Source: Streptomyces sp. NBC_01775 (lineage in GTDB: Bacteria > Actinomycetota > Actinomycetes > Streptomycetales > Streptomycetaceae). Taken from it: a DNA stretch of 64,000 bases. Where the stretch lies: positions 5,518,001-5,582,000 of the forward strand of contig NZ_CP109104.1 in NCBI RefSeq assembly GCF_035917675.1, given 5' to 3'. The translations under genes and the position numbers were made by a program. The notes below the pieces were generated by a model. That model did no database searches. It was not told where the DNA came from and saw nothing but the letters and a program-made list of their open reading frames with translations. Positions 44,937 to 54,922 of this stretch are shown piece after piece (within the stretch, counting starts at the first letter, position 1; the number at the start of each line of letters is the position of its first letter).

Positions 44937-45983
44937 GTGGACTCTCGGTGCATGGACGGCGAGAGCACCAGCACGCTCTACCGCGCGGGCCGCAGGGGCC
45001 GTGCGGGTCGTGGGAAGAAGAGGCGCAGGTGGGGGCGGGTTGCCGCCCTCACCCTCCTCGTCGTCGTGCTCCTTGTCGCCGCGGCGCTGGGGGCCACCTA
45101 CCTGTGGGCGGGCAGCCGTTTGCAGGAGACGGGGGCGCTGGCCGGATACTCGGGCCGGCCGGCGGCGGGCAAGGGCACCAACTGGCTGATCGTCGGCTCC
45201 GACACGCGCTCCGGCCTCACCGGCAAGGAGCGCGAGGAGCTGCACGTGGGCGGCGGCGGCCGGCGCAACACCGACACGGTGATGGTGCTGCATCACGGGG
45301 AAGCGGGCCCGTATCTGGTGAGCATCCCGCGCGACTCCTACGTCGCCGTCCCGGGCCACGGGCGTGGCAAGGTCAACTCCGCCTACGCGCTGGGCGGTCC
45401 GAAGCTGCTCTCCCGCACCGTCGAACAGGCCGCCGGGCTGCGCCTGGACCGCTACGCGGAGGTCGACTTCCTCGGCTTCACCCATGTCGTCGACGCGCTG
45501 GACGGGGTGCGGGTCTGTCTGGGCAAGCCGCTGCGCGACAAGAAGGCGGGCGCGGATCTGCGCGCCGGATGCCAGGCCCTGAACGGCAAGCAGGCCCTGG
45601 CGTTCGTACGGGCGCGCTACAGCGACCCGGAAGGTGATCTCGGACGGGTGAAGCGGCAGCGCGAGCTGTTGAGCGCGCTGGTGCGGGAGGGCACGGGCGC
45701 GTCGGCCGTGCTCGACCCGTTCCGGCTCCATTCGTTCCTCGGCGCGGCCCTGGACGCGGTCACCGTCGACCACGGGAGCGGCGTCATGTCACTCACACGG
45801 ATGGCCTGGGAGGTCAGGGGGCTGACGGGTGGCGAGGGGGGTACGACGACCGTTCCGGTGAAGAACGCGGGGCTCAGCGTGCCGGGAGCCGGTGACGTGG
45901 TGGCCTGGGACGCCCGGGAGGCGCGGGAGCTTTTTAATCAGTTGCGCCGGGATGTGCCGATTACGGCAACCACGGTGAAGTAG
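44937..45983 (+). CDS. LytR-CpsA-Psr (LCP) family cell-wall ligase
   Basis: 348 aa. Arg-rich cytoplasmic start, one membrane helix (about 35-57, VAALTLLVVVLLVAAALGA), then the LCP domain outside: WLIVGSDTRSG, RRNTDTVMVLHH, VSIPRDSYVAVPGHG, KVNSAYALGG, AEVDFLGFTHVVDALDGVRV, QALAFVRAR. It attaches polymers to peptidoglycan. The GTG at 44937 is used; the ATG five codons later (44952) is equally possible. It follows the toxin-like cluster but has no apparent link. Confidence 0.92.
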   Translation: MDSRCMDGESTSTLYRAGRRGRAGRGKKRRRWGRVAALTLLVVVLLVAAALGATYLWAGSRLQETGALAGYSGRPAAGKGTNWLIVGSDTRSGLTGKEREELHVGGGGRRNTDTVMVLHHGEAGPYLVSIPRDSYVAVPGHGRGKVNSAYALGGPKLLSRTVEQAAGLRLDRYAEVDFLGFTHVVDALDGVRVCLGKPLRDKKAGADLRAGCQALNGKQALAFVRARYSDPEGDLGRVKRQRELLSALVREGTGASAVLDPFRLHSFLGAALDAVTVDHGSGVMSLTRMAWEVRGLTGGEGGTTTVPVKNAGLSVPGAGDVVAWDAREARELFNQLRRDVPITATTVK

Positions 45984-46075
45984 CGCATCCTGGGGTACTG
46001 GCTCGGGCGGAGTGTGGCGGTATGGCCCGTTCGCTCGGATTCCCTCGAATGTGTCGCTGATGTTAGGGGCTCGAT

Positions 46076-46999
46076 ATGAGTGCGTCGTCGCCGCACGGCT
46101 TCGTTGTCGTCCGAGGCCGCGGGTACCGGCCCGAACAGGTCGACGGGCGCGTGACCGACCTCGGTCAGGAGCGGGACGCCGCCTGGGAGCGCGCGGCGCA
46201 GCTCACGGTGCTCGCAAGGGAGATGGGCGAGGACGCGGAGCGGCTGCGCGGTGTGGTGGCCGCACTGCCCTCGCAGACCTACGAGATCCTCGGCGCCCGC
46301 GCCCAGGGCCTGCTGGCCACGGCGGAGGCCGAGGCGCAGGACATGCGCGCCGCCGGCGACGCCGAGGCCCAGGGGCTGGGGGCGCGCGCCGAGGCCGAGG
46401 CGCGTGATCTCAAGGACGGGGCGCGGGAGGCGGCGGCGCGGCTGCGCGCCGAGGCGGAGGCGGCGGCCGTACGGACCGTGGAGGCGGCGCAGCGGCACGC
46501 CGACGGGCTGCGCGGCGAGGCCAGGGCGCAGGCCGAGAGGACCAGCAGGGAGGCGGCCGAGGCGCTCACGGAGATGTCCCGCAGGTGCGCCTCGCTGCTC
46601 GCCGAGCAGGAGAAGGAGCAGGCGGCCGAGGCGGAGGCCGCCGAGCGCGAACTGGCGCAGCAGGAGGCCGCGATGGACGCGCGTGCGGCCGGGATGGAGG
46701 AGCGCGGCGCGCGGATCATGGCCGAGGCGAAGCGGGCGCACGCGCAGGTCGAGGAGGAGGCGCGGCACCGCAAGGAGGACGCCCGCGCACAGGGCGAGGA
46801 ACTGCTCGCGCAGGCCAGGGTCCGCGAGGAGGGCATCCAGCGGGAGACCGAGCGGGTGCTGCGTGAGCACGCGGAGCGGGCCGACGAGTTGAAGCAGCAC
46901 ATGGCGCATGTGCGCTCCTCGCTGGCGGCCCTGACGGGCCGTACCGCCGAGGAAGCCGTGCCGTCGGCGGTCCAGCCGGCGGCGCACGCGCAGGAGTGA
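46076..46999 (+). CDS. Coiled-coil protein (DivIVA/Scy-FilP style)
   Basis: 307 aa, almost entirely heptad-rich Ala/Glu/Arg helix from residue 30 to 290. The N-terminus GFVVVRGRGYRPEQVDGRV resembles the short DivIVA-like start of Streptomyces proteins often misnamed cellulose-binding. It is probably a cytoskeletal or polarity factor. ATG start. It has no enzymatic motif. Confidence 0.8.
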   Translation: MSASSPHGFVVVRGRGYRPEQVDGRVTDLGQERDAAWERAAQLTVLAREMGEDAERLRGVVAALPSQTYEILGARAQGLLATAEAEAQDMRAAGDAEAQGLGARAEAEARDLKDGAREAAARLRAEAEAAAVRTVEAAQRHADGLRGEARAQAERTSREAAEALTEMSRRCASLLAEQEKEQAAEAEAAERELAQQEAAMDARAAGMEERGARIMAEAKRAHAQVEEEARHRKEDARAQGEELLAQARVREEGIQRETERVLREHAERADELKQHMAHVRSSLAALTGRTAEEAVPSAVQPAAHAQE

Positions 47000-47348
47000 C
47001 CCTTACACCGCCCGCGCGATGAGGGGCTGTCCCCCTAGGGGTGGGCCCCGACTTCTTCCAGGTCCAGGGTCGTTCCGGCGCAGGACGGCTCCTTGGAGGC
47101 GCGCTTCGTACTGTGCTGTTCAGTAACCGGCGGTGGGGTTAGCACTACCTCGCAGAGTCGGACCAGCACCATCGCGGCGGCGTCCGCGATCCGCGAAGCT
47201 TTTGCGTACAGGGCGCGGAACGGGCGCTTTGTGCGCAGGGAGTGGATCGCGCGTATTTGCGTACTGGGGGGGGGGAGCTCCCGCGTACGTCACGCGACGC
47301 GATGCGGCACGCACGCACCTTCACTGAGCCATGCAGAGGAGAAGCACC
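47000..47348. other. Non-coding region before the ABC transporter
   Basis: No credible gene. It holds the palindrome CCCCTAGGGG near 47031, several TGCGTA repeats (around 47205 and 47258) and a run of ten G (47266-47275). A promoter for the transporter should lie here, but no clear -35/-10 pair was found. Confidence 0.5.
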
Positions 47349-48173
47349 GTGACAACGGCTGTAGCGAATCCCAGGACCGGGGGCAATGGGGCACTTACGG
47401 CTGTTGCCGCATCGGCCCGCCAAGTCGTCAAGGCATACGGTTCGGGCGAGACTCGCGTCGTCGCACTGGACCGGGTGGACGTCGACATCGCCCGGGGCGC
47501 CTTCACCGCGATCATGGGCCCGTCCGGGTCCGGCAAGTCGACTCTGATGCACTGCCTCGCCGGTCTGGACGCCGTGAGCGAGGGCCGCATCTGGATAGGC
47601 GAGCAGGAGGTCACCGGCCTCAAGGACAAGAAGCTCACGCAGCTGCGCCGGGACCGGATCGGCTTCATCTTCCAGGCGTTCAACCTGCTGCCCACGCTGA
47701 ACGCGATCGAGAACATCACGCTGCCGATGGACATCGCGGGCCGCAAGCCCGAACCCGAGTGGGTCGACCGCGTGATCCGGACGGTCGGCCTGGCCGACCG
47801 GCTCAAGCACCGGCCCAACCAGCTCTCCGGCGGCCAGCAGCAGCGCGTGGCCGTGGCCCGCGCCCTCGCCGCCCGGCCGGAGATCATCTTCGGTGACGAG
47901 CCGACGGGGAACCTCGACTCCCGTGCGGGCGCCGAGGTCCTCGGCTTCCTGCGCCGCTCCGTGGACGAGCTGGGCCAGACCATCGTGTTGGTCACCCACG
48001 ACCCCGTCGCGGCCTCCTACGCCGACCGCGTGCTCTACCTCGCGGACGGCCGGCTGGTGGACGAGATGCACCGGCCCAGCGCCGAGCAGGTCCTCGACCG
48101 GATGCGGCGCTTCGTGGGAGAAACCTCCCAGGCGCCCGGTGATGACCTCGCCGCCTTCGGGAGCGCGTCGTGA
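47349..48173 (+). CDS. ABC transporter ATPase (MacB/LolD type)
   Basis: 274 aa. Walker A GPSGSGKST, Q-loop FIFQAFNLLPTLNAIENI, signature LSGGQQQRVAVARAL, Walker B IIFGDEPTGNLD, H-switch VTHD. The FNLLPT and EPTGNLDS forms are those of the MacB/LolD/FtsE group. GTG with AGAGGAG upstream. It overlaps the permease gene by GTGA; together they form a complete transporter of mechanotransmission type. Confidence 0.96.
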   Translation: MTTAVANPRTGGNGALTAVAASARQVVKAYGSGETRVVALDRVDVDIARGAFTAIMGPSGSGKSTLMHCLAGLDAVSEGRIWIGEQEVTGLKDKKLTQLRRDRIGFIFQAFNLLPTLNAIENITLPMDIAGRKPEPEWVDRVIRTVGLADRLKHRPNQLSGGQQQRVAVARALAARPEIIFGDEPTGNLDSRAGAEVLGFLRRSVDELGQTIVLVTHDPVAASYADRVLYLADGRLVDEMHRPSAEQVLDRMRRFVGETSQAPGDDLAAFGSAS

Positions 48174-50758
48174 CCATCGTCAAGACCTCCCTGCGCAGCT
48201 TCTTCGCCCACAAGGGCCGGATGGCGCTCAGCGCCGTCGCCGTCATGCTGTCGGTCGCCTTCGTCTGCGGAACCCTCGTGTTCACCGACACCATGAGCGC
48301 CACCTTCGACAAGCTGTTCGCCGCCACCTCCGCCGATGTGACGGTCTCGCCCAAGGACGCCAAGGACTCGGACACCCCGCAGACCGGCAGGCCCGAAACG
48401 CTGCCGGCCTCCGCGCTGGAGACCGCCCGCAAGACCGAAGGGGTGCGCAAGGCGGAGGGCCTCGTCGTCAGCAGCAGCGTCACCGTGGTCGACCGCGACA
48501 ACAAGAACGTCGGCGCCACCACCGGCGCCCCGACCATCGCGGGCAACTGGACCTCCAACGAGCACAAGTCGATGGACATCACCTCCGGGCACCAGCCCCG
48601 CGGCCCCACGGAGATGATGGTCGACGCCGACACCGCCGACAAACACCACCTCAAGCTGGGCGACGAACTGCGCACCGTCACCGCCTTGGGCGACATCCGC
48701 GCGAAGATCTCCGGCATCGCCACCTTCCAGGTCACCAACCCCGGTGCGGCCATCATCTACTTCGACACGGCCACCGCCCAGCGTGAACTGCTGGGCGCGC
48801 GGGGCGTGTTCACCAGCCTGGCGCTGACCGCCGACTCCGGTGTGACCGACGCCCTGCTGAAGAAGAACGTGGCCGCCTCGTTCTCGGACTCGGCACTCAA
48901 GGGCACCGCTCTCAAGTACCAGACGCAGAAAGAGGCGGCCGACTCCAGCCGCGAGGAGATGAGTTCGTTCCTCGGGGTCATGAAGTACGCGATGCTCGGC
49001 TTCGCCGGGATCGCCTTCCTCGTCGGTGTCTTCCTGATCGTCAACACCTTCTCGATGCTGGTCGCCCAGCGCACCCGGGAGATCGGGCTGATGCGGGCCA
49101 TCGGCTCCAGCCGCAAGCAGGTCAACAGATCGGTGCTGATAGAGGCCTTGCTCCTGGGCGTTGTCGGCTCCGTCCTCGGTGTCGCCGCCGGGGTCGGGCT
49201 GGCCGTGGGGCTGATGAAGCTCATGGGCACCATGGGCATGAACCTCGACACCTCCGAGCTGACCGTCGCCTGGAGCACGCCGGTGCTCGGCCTGGCCCTC
49301 GGCATCGTCGTCACCGTGATCGCCGCCTGGGCACCCGCCCGGCGCGCGGGGCGGGTCTCGCCAATGGCGGCGCTGCGCGAGTCCGGGATGCCCGCCGACA
49401 CCAAGGCCGGGGTGGTGCGCGCCGTTATCGGCCTCGTCCTCACCGCGGCCGGTGCCGGCTGCCTGTACGCGGCCTCGCAGGTGGAGCAGGCCAGTGACGG
49501 CTCGACGCTGCTGGGCGGCGGCGTCCTGCTGAGCCTGCTGGGCTTCGTGGCCATCGGCCCGGCGCTGGCCGGGATCCTGGTGCGGGCCCTGTCCCTGGTG
49601 ATAGCCCGGCCCTTCGGCAGGATCGGCCGGCTCTCGGAGCGCAACGCGCTGCGCAACCCGCGCCGCACCGGCGCCACGGGTGCCGCGCTCATGATCGGAC
49701 TGGCGCTCGTCGCCTCGCTGTCGGTCGTCGGCTCCTCGATGGTGGCCTCGGTCACCGACCAGCTGGACAAATCGGTGGGCGCGGACTTCATCGTCCAGTC
49801 CGACACCGGCCAGCCGCTCACCCCGCAGGTGAGCAAGAAGGTGGAGGCCGCACACCGGCTGGAGACCGTCACCTCCTACAAGCAGGTGAAGGCCAAGCTC
49901 ACCGCACCCGGCGGCAAGCGCACCGAGACCAGGCTGTCGGCGACCGAGCCCTCCTACGTGAAGGACCTGCACCGCGAGACCTCCTCCGGCGAGCTGAAGA
50001 ACGCCTACGCCCGGGACGCCGTCTCGGTGGGCGACGGCTACGCCAAGGACTACGGCGTCAAGGTCGGCGACACCCTCACCGCAGCCTTCGAGCACGGCCG
50101 CACGGCCAAGCTGAAGGTGGCGGCGATCACCAAGGACGACACGGCTGTGGACAACGGCGCGATGTACCTCAGCATCGCCACCGTCCAGCGCTATCTGCCG
50201 GCCGACCGGATGCCGCTCGACGGGATCATGTTCGGCACCGCCAAGGACGGTCAGGAGAAGCAGGCGTACGCGGCGCTGAAGAAGACGCTGGAGCCCTATC
50301 CCCAGTTCAAGGTCCGCGACCAGGCCGACTTCAAGCAGACGCTCAAGGACCAGGTGAGCCAGATGCTCAACATGGTCTACGGGCTGCTCGGGCTGGCGAT
50401 CATCGTGGCGGTCCTGGGCGTGGTGAACACCCTGGCCCTGTCGGTGGTCGAGCGCACCAGGGAGATCGGCCTCATGCGGGCCATCGGCCTCTCCCGGCGC
50501 CAGATGCGGCGGATGATCCGCCTGGAGTCGGTGGTCATCGCCGTCTTCGGCGCCCTGCTCGGCCTCGGTCTGGGCATGGGCTGGGGCGCCACGGCGCAGC
50601 GGCTGCTGGCCATGGAAGGGCTGAACGTCCTGAAGATCCCCTGGCCCACGATCATCGCCGTCTTCGCCGGCGCCGCGGTGGTCGGGCTGATAGCCGCGCT
50701 GGTCCCGGCGTTCCGTGCGGGCCGGATGAACGTCCTGAAGGCGATAGCGACGGACTGA
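48170..50758 (+). CDS. FtsX/MacB-type ABC permease
   Basis: 862 aa. Two FtsX domains, each with a large extracytoplasmic part: TM1 at the N-terminus (MALSAVAVMLSVAFVCGTLV), TM2-4 around 270-400 ending in APARRAGRVSPMAALRES, TM5-6 at 420-480, and the last three at 740-850 ending in VPAFRAGRMNVLKAI. The repeated phrase RTREIGLMRAIG occurs in both halves. It works with the preceding ATPase. The substrate is unknown; antimicrobial-peptide, lipid or signal transmission roles are all known in this family. Confidence 0.94.
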   Translation: MTIVKTSLRSFFAHKGRMALSAVAVMLSVAFVCGTLVFTDTMSATFDKLFAATSADVTVSPKDAKDSDTPQTGRPETLPASALETARKTEGVRKAEGLVVSSSVTVVDRDNKNVGATTGAPTIAGNWTSNEHKSMDITSGHQPRGPTEMMVDADTADKHHLKLGDELRTVTALGDIRAKISGIATFQVTNPGAAIIYFDTATAQRELLGARGVFTSLALTADSGVTDALLKKNVAASFSDSALKGTALKYQTQKEAADSSREEMSSFLGVMKYAMLGFAGIAFLVGVFLIVNTFSMLVAQRTREIGLMRAIGSSRKQVNRSVLIEALLLGVVGSVLGVAAGVGLAVGLMKLMGTMGMNLDTSELTVAWSTPVLGLALGIVVTVIAAWAPARRAGRVSPMAALRESGMPADTKAGVVRAVIGLVLTAAGAGCLYAASQVEQASDGSTLLGGGVLLSLLGFVAIGPALAGILVRALSLVIARPFGRIGRLSERNALRNPRRTGATGAALMIGLALVASLSVVGSSMVASVTDQLDKSVGADFIVQSDTGQPLTPQVSKKVEAAHRLETVTSYKQVKAKLTAPGGKRTETRLSATEPSYVKDLHRETSSGELKNAYARDAVSVGDGYAKDYGVKVGDTLTAAFEHGRTAKLKVAAITKDDTAVDNGAMYLSIATVQRYLPADRMPLDGIMFGTAKDGQEKQAYAALKKTLEPYPQFKVRDQADFKQTLKDQVSQMLNMVYGLLGLAIIVAVLGVVNTLALSVVERTREIGLMRAIGLSRRQMRRMIRLESVVIAVFGALLGLGLGMGWGATAQRLLAMEGLNVLKIPWPTIIAVFAGAAVVGLIAALVPAFRAGRMNVLKAIATD

Positions 50759-51220
50759 GCCACCGCCGGGCCCCGGTCCGAGGCGCCCCGTCCGAAGGGC
50801 GCCGGTGCTGACCGGGGGTCCGGGGCGGGCCCGCACCACGGGGGCGGGCCCGCTCGCGGGGCGGTCCACCGTACGGCGGGTGGGCGGCCCCGCGCAGGGC
50901 CGGAACGGAGGCGGGGCGGCACAGGGGGCCGCCCCGCCTCCACCTCCGAGCCCCCTCTCGCCCCTCCGGGCCAGCTCCCTTTTGGGCTGGCGTCCCTCCG
51001 GGCCAGCTCCTCTCCGCCCCGGCCCTCTCCGACCCGACGCCCCCCGAGCTCGCCCCTCGCCACGGGCCCCCGCCCCGGGCCCCCGCCCCGGACCCCCGCC
51101 GGGAGGCGTATTCGTCGGGCGGTACTGGTGTCGGTGGTGCGGCGTACGCTGGAAAGGTTCCCCCGGCCCATGAGCGTGCCGGGTTCTTCGTCGTGCCCAT
51201 ACCTGGACGGAAAGCCCCCC
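50759..51220. other. Intergenic region before mfd
   Basis: 462 bp, very GC-rich, with imperfect repeats of GGGCCAGCTCC (about 50967 and 50999) and of CCCCCGCCCCGG-type sequence. No ORF here has coding character on either strand. The mfd promoter is presumably near its 3' end but is not identifiable by eye. Confidence 0.6.
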
Positions 51221-54200
51221 ATGAGCCTGCACGGTCTGCTTGATGCCGTCACCAAGGACCCCGCGCTGGAGGAGGCCGTCAAGGCCGCCGCCGACGGTCA
51301 CCGCCACCACGTCGACCTCGTGGGTCCGGCCGCGGCCCGCCCCTTCGCCGTCGCGGCGCTGGCCCGTTCCGCGCAGCGGCCCGTGCTCGCGGTGACCGCC
51401 ACGGGGCGGGAGGCCGAGGATCTGGCGGCGGCGCTGCGCTCCCTGCTTCCCGAAGAGGGCATCGTCGAGTACCCCTCGTGGGAGACGCTGCCGCACGAGC
51501 GGCTCAGCCCGCGCTCGGACACCGTCGGGCGCCGGCTGGCCGTGCTGCGCAGGCTGGCGCACCCCGACCCCTCCGACCCGGCCACCGGACCGGTCTCCGT
51601 CGTGGTCGCGCCCATCCGCTCCGTGCTCCAGCCGCAGGTCAAGGGACTGGGCGAGCTGGTGCCCGTGGCGCTGCGGCAGGGCCAGAGCGTCGATCTGGAA
51701 GAGACCGTGGACGCGCTGGCCGGTGCCGCGTACGCCCGTGTGGAGCTGGTGGAGAAGCGCGGCGACTTCGCCGTGCGCGGCGGCATCCTCGATGTCTTCC
51801 CGCCCACCGAGGAGCACCCCTTGCGGGTGGAGTTCTGGGGCGACGAGGTGGAGGAGATCCGCTATTTCCGGGTCGCCGACCAGCGTTCCCTGGAGATCGC
51901 CGAGCACGGGCTGTGGGCGCCGCCGTGCCGTGAGCTGCTGCTGACCCAGGACGTGCGCGAGCGGGCCGCAGCGCTCGTCGAGGAGCACCCCGAGCTGCAC
52001 GAGCTGCTGGGCAAGATCGCCGAGGGCATCGCGGTGGACGGTATGGAGTCCCTCGCTCCGGTCCTGGTGGACGAGATGGAGCTGCTGCTGGACGTGCTGC
52101 CGACCGGGAGCATGTCGGTGGTGTGCGACCCGGAGCGGGTGCGTACGCGCGCCGCCGACCTGGTGGCCACCAGCCAGGAGTTCCTCCAGGCGTCCTGGGC
52201 GGCGACGGCCGGCGGGGGCGAGGCACCCATCGACGTGGGCGCCGCCTCGCTGCGCGGACTGGCCGAGGTGCGTGAGCACGCGCAGGAGCTGGGGATGATG
52301 TGGTGGACGGTCAGCCAGTTCGCCGCCGATGTGGAGCTGGAGCTCGAGGAGGACACCCTCCAGCTGGGCATGCAGGCCCCCGAGACCTACCGGGGCGACA
52401 CCGCGCGGGCCCTGGCCGACACCAAGGGCTGGCTGTCCGAGGGCTGGCGCTGCGTGTACGTCACAGAGGGGCACGGCCCCGCGGCGCGCACGGTGGAGGT
52501 CCTGGGCGGCGAGGGTGTGGCCGCGCGGCTGGACGGGCAGGGCCTGGCGAGCATCGAGCCGGGCCTCGTCCATGTGGCCTGCGGCTCGATCGACCACGGC
52601 TTCGTCGACCCCGGGCTCAAGCTGGCCGTGCTGACCGAGACCGATCTGTCCGGTCAGAAGGCGGCGGGCAAGGAGGCGGCCCGCATGCCCGCGCGGCGCC
52701 GCAAGCAGGTCGACCCGCTCACCCTCCAGGCGGGCGACTACATCGTGCACGAGCAGCACGGCGTGGGCCGCTACATCGAGATGGTGCAGCGCACCGTCCA
52801 GGGCGCCACCCGCGAGTACCTCCTCGTCGAGTACGCCCCCGCCAAGCGCGGCCAGCCCGGCGACCGGCTGTTCGTGCCGACCGACCAGCTGGAGCAGATC
52901 ACCAAGTACGTCGGCGGCGAGCAGCCCACCTTGCACCGGCTGGGCGGCGCCGACTGGACGAAGACCAAGGCGCGCGCGAAGAAGGCCGTCAAGGAGATCG
53001 CCGCCGACCTGATCAAGCTCTACAGCGCCCGGATGGCAGCGCCCGGCCATGCCTTCGGCGCGGACACCCCCTGGCAGCGGGAGCTGGAGGACGCGTTCCC
53101 GTACGTGGAGACCCCCGATCAGCTCACCACGATCGGCGAGGTCAAGGAGGACATGGAGAAGTCGGTCCCGATGGACAGGCTGATCTGCGGCGACGTCGGC
53201 TACGGCAAAACTGAGATTGCCGTGAGAGCTGCCTTCAAGGCGGTGCAGGACGGCAAGCAGGTCGCGGTCCTGGTGCCGACGACACTGCTGGTCCAGCAGC
53301 ACTACGGCACCTTCACCGAGCGCTACGGCCAGTTCCCCGTCAATGTGCGGGCGCTCTCCCGCTTCCAGAGCGAGGCCGACTCCCGCGCGACGCTGGACGG
53401 GCTGCGCGAGGGCACCATCGACATCGTCATCGGCACCCACCGGCTCTTCTCCTCGGAGACGAAGTTCAAGGAGCTGGGCCTGGTCATCGTCGACGAGGAA
53501 CAGCGCTTCGGCGTCGAGCACAAGGAGCAGCTGAAGAAGCTGCGCGCCAACGTGGACGTGCTGACGATGTCCGCGACGCCCATCCCGCGCACCCTGGAGA
53601 TGGCGGTCACCGGCATCCGCGAGATGTCGACGATCACCACCCCGCCCGAGGAGCGGCACCCCGTGCTGACCTTCGTCGGGCCGTACGAGGAGCGGCAGAT
53701 CGGTGCCGCCATCCGGCGCGAACTGCTGCGCGAGGGGCAGGTCTTCTACATCCACAACCGCGTCGAGTCCATCGACCGTGCGGCGGCCAGGCTGCGGCAG
53801 ATCGTGCCGGAGGCCCGTATCGCCACCGCGCACGGGCAGATGTCGGAGCAGGCCCTGGAGCAGGTGGTGGTGGACTTCTGGGAGAAGAAGTCCGACGTGC
53901 TGGTCGCCACGACGATCGTGGAGTCGGGCATCGACATCGCCAACGCCAACACACTCATCGTCGAGCGCGGCGACAACTTCGGCCTCAGCCAGCTGCACCA
54001 GCTGCGCGGCCGGGTGGGCCGCAGCCGCGAGCGGGGCTACGCGTACTTCCTCTACCCGCCGGAGAAGCCGCTGACGGAGACCGCGCACGAGCGCCTGGCG
54101 ACCATCGCGCAGCACACCGAGATGGGCGCGGGCATGTACGTCGCCATGAAGGACTTGGAGATCCGCGGCGCGGGCAACCTGCTCGGCGGCGAGCAGTCCG

Positions 54201-54760
54201 GGCACATCGCGGGCGTCGGCTTCGACCTGTACGTCCGCATGGTCGGGGAGGCCGTCGCCGACTACCGCGCCGCGCTGGAGTCCGGCGAGGAGGTCGAGGA
54301 GGCCCCGCTGGAGGTCAAGATCGAGCTGCCCGTCGACGCGCACGTCCCGCACGACTACGCGCCCGGCGAGCGGCTGCGGCTCCAGGCGTACCGCGCGATC
54401 GCCTCGGCGAACTCGGAGGAGGACATCACCGCCGTCCGCGAGGAGCTGACCGACCGCTACGGCCCGCTGCCCGAGCCGGTCGAGAACCTCCTGCTGGTGG
54501 CGGGCCTGCGCATGCTGGCCCGTACGACGGGCGTCACCGACATCACCCTCCAGGGCAACAACATCCGCTTCAGCCCCCTGGAGCTGCGCGAGTCCCAGGA
54601 GTTGCGCCTCAAGCGGCTCTACCCGGGGGCCCTGGTCAAGGCGTCCACCCACCAGATCCTCATTCCCCGCCCCAAGCCCAAGACGCTGGGGGCGAAGCCG
54701 CTGTCCGGCCGCGAACTGCTGGCCTGGGTGGGCGAGTTCCTGACGACGATCCCGGCCTGA
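51221..54760 (+). CDS. mfd: Transcription-repair coupling factor
   Basis: 1179 aa. UvrB-homology module at 1-350 (PSWETLPHERLSPRSDTVGRR). RNA-polymerase interaction domain around 500-570 (GDYIVHEQHGVGRYIEM). SF2 translocase: Walker A GDVGYGKTE at 657, DEEQ at 758 (VDEEQRFGVEHKE), SATPIPRTLEMA, ARLRQIVPEAR, VVESGIDI-type TIVESGIDIANANT, RGRVGRS. TRCF C-terminal domain to the end. It removes stalled polymerase and recruits excision repair. ATG at 51221; the ribosome binding site is poor. Confidence 0.97.
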   Translation: MSLHGLLDAVTKDPALEEAVKAAADGHRHHVDLVGPAAARPFAVAALARSAQRPVLAVTATGREAEDLAAALRSLLPEEGIVEYPSWETLPHERLSPRSDTVGRRLAVLRRLAHPDPSDPATGPVSVVVAPIRSVLQPQVKGLGELVPVALRQGQSVDLEETVDALAGAAYARVELVEKRGDFAVRGGILDVFPPTEEHPLRVEFWGDEVEEIRYFRVADQRSLEIAEHGLWAPPCRELLLTQDVRERAAALVEEHPELHELLGKIAEGIAVDGMESLAPVLVDEMELLLDVLPTGSMSVVCDPERVRTRAADLVATSQEFLQASWAATAGGGEAPIDVGAASLRGLAEVREHAQELGMMWWTVSQFAADVELELEEDTLQLGMQAPETYRGDTARALADTKGWLSEGWRCVYVTEGHGPAARTVEVLGGEGVAARLDGQGLASIEPGLVHVACGSIDHGFVDPGLKLAVLTETDLSGQKAAGKEAARMPARRRKQVDPLTLQAGDYIVHEQHGVGRYIEMVQRTVQGATREYLLVEYAPAKRGQPGDRLFVPTDQLEQITKYVGGEQPTLHRLGGADWTKTKARAKKAVKEIAADLIKLYSARMAAPGHAFGADTPWQRELEDAFPYVETPDQLTTIGEVKEDMEKSVPMDRLICGDVGYGKTEIAVRAAFKAVQDGKQVAVLVPTTLLVQQHYGTFTERYGQFPVNVRALSRFQSEADSRATLDGLREGTIDIVIGTHRLFSSETKFKELGLVIVDEEQRFGVEHKEQLKKLRANVDVLTMSATPIPRTLEMAVTGIREMSTITTPPEERHPVLTFVGPYEERQIGAAIRRELLREGQVFYIHNRVESIDRAAARLRQIVPEARIATAHGQMSEQALEQVVVDFWEKKSDVLVATTIVESGIDIANANTLIVERGDNFGLSQLHQLRGRVGRSRERGYAYFLYPPEKPLTETAHERLATIAQHTEMGAGMYVAMKDLEIRGAGNLLGGEQSGHIAGVGFDLYVRMVGEAVADYRAALESGEEVEEAPLEVKIELPVDAHVPHDYAPGERLRLQAYRAIASANSEEDITAVREELTDRYGPLPEPVENLLLVAGLRMLARTTGVTDITLQGNNIRFSPLELRESQELRLKRLYPGALVKASTHQILIPRPKPKTLGAKPLSGRELLAWVGEFLTTIPA

Positions 54761-54827
54761 CGACGATCCCCGGCCTGACGAGGGGCCTGGCTTGACGAGG
54801 GTCCTGGCCTGACGACGGTTCCGGTCC
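54741..54827 (+). repeat. 17-18 bp tandem repeat that begins inside mfd and spans its stop
   Basis: Units start with TGACGA at 54741, 54758, 54776, 54793 and 54810 (consensus TGACGAGGGTCCTGGCC). The second unit begins with the mfd stop codon itself. The first encodes its last residues. Confidence 0.9.
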
Positions 54828-54922
54828 GAGGTGCGGTGGCGGCCTCAGAGGCCGGGACCGGACGGGGCCGGCCGGGGCCGGACGGGGCCGTGTCGTCCAC
54901 CGCACCTGCGTACGATCGCGCG

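Noticed and set aside
48035..54652. 2205-codon antisense reading frame across the ABC permease and mfd genes
   Set aside because: It is a shadow caused by high GC at third positions; the plus-strand genes have all family motifs, the antisense frame has none.
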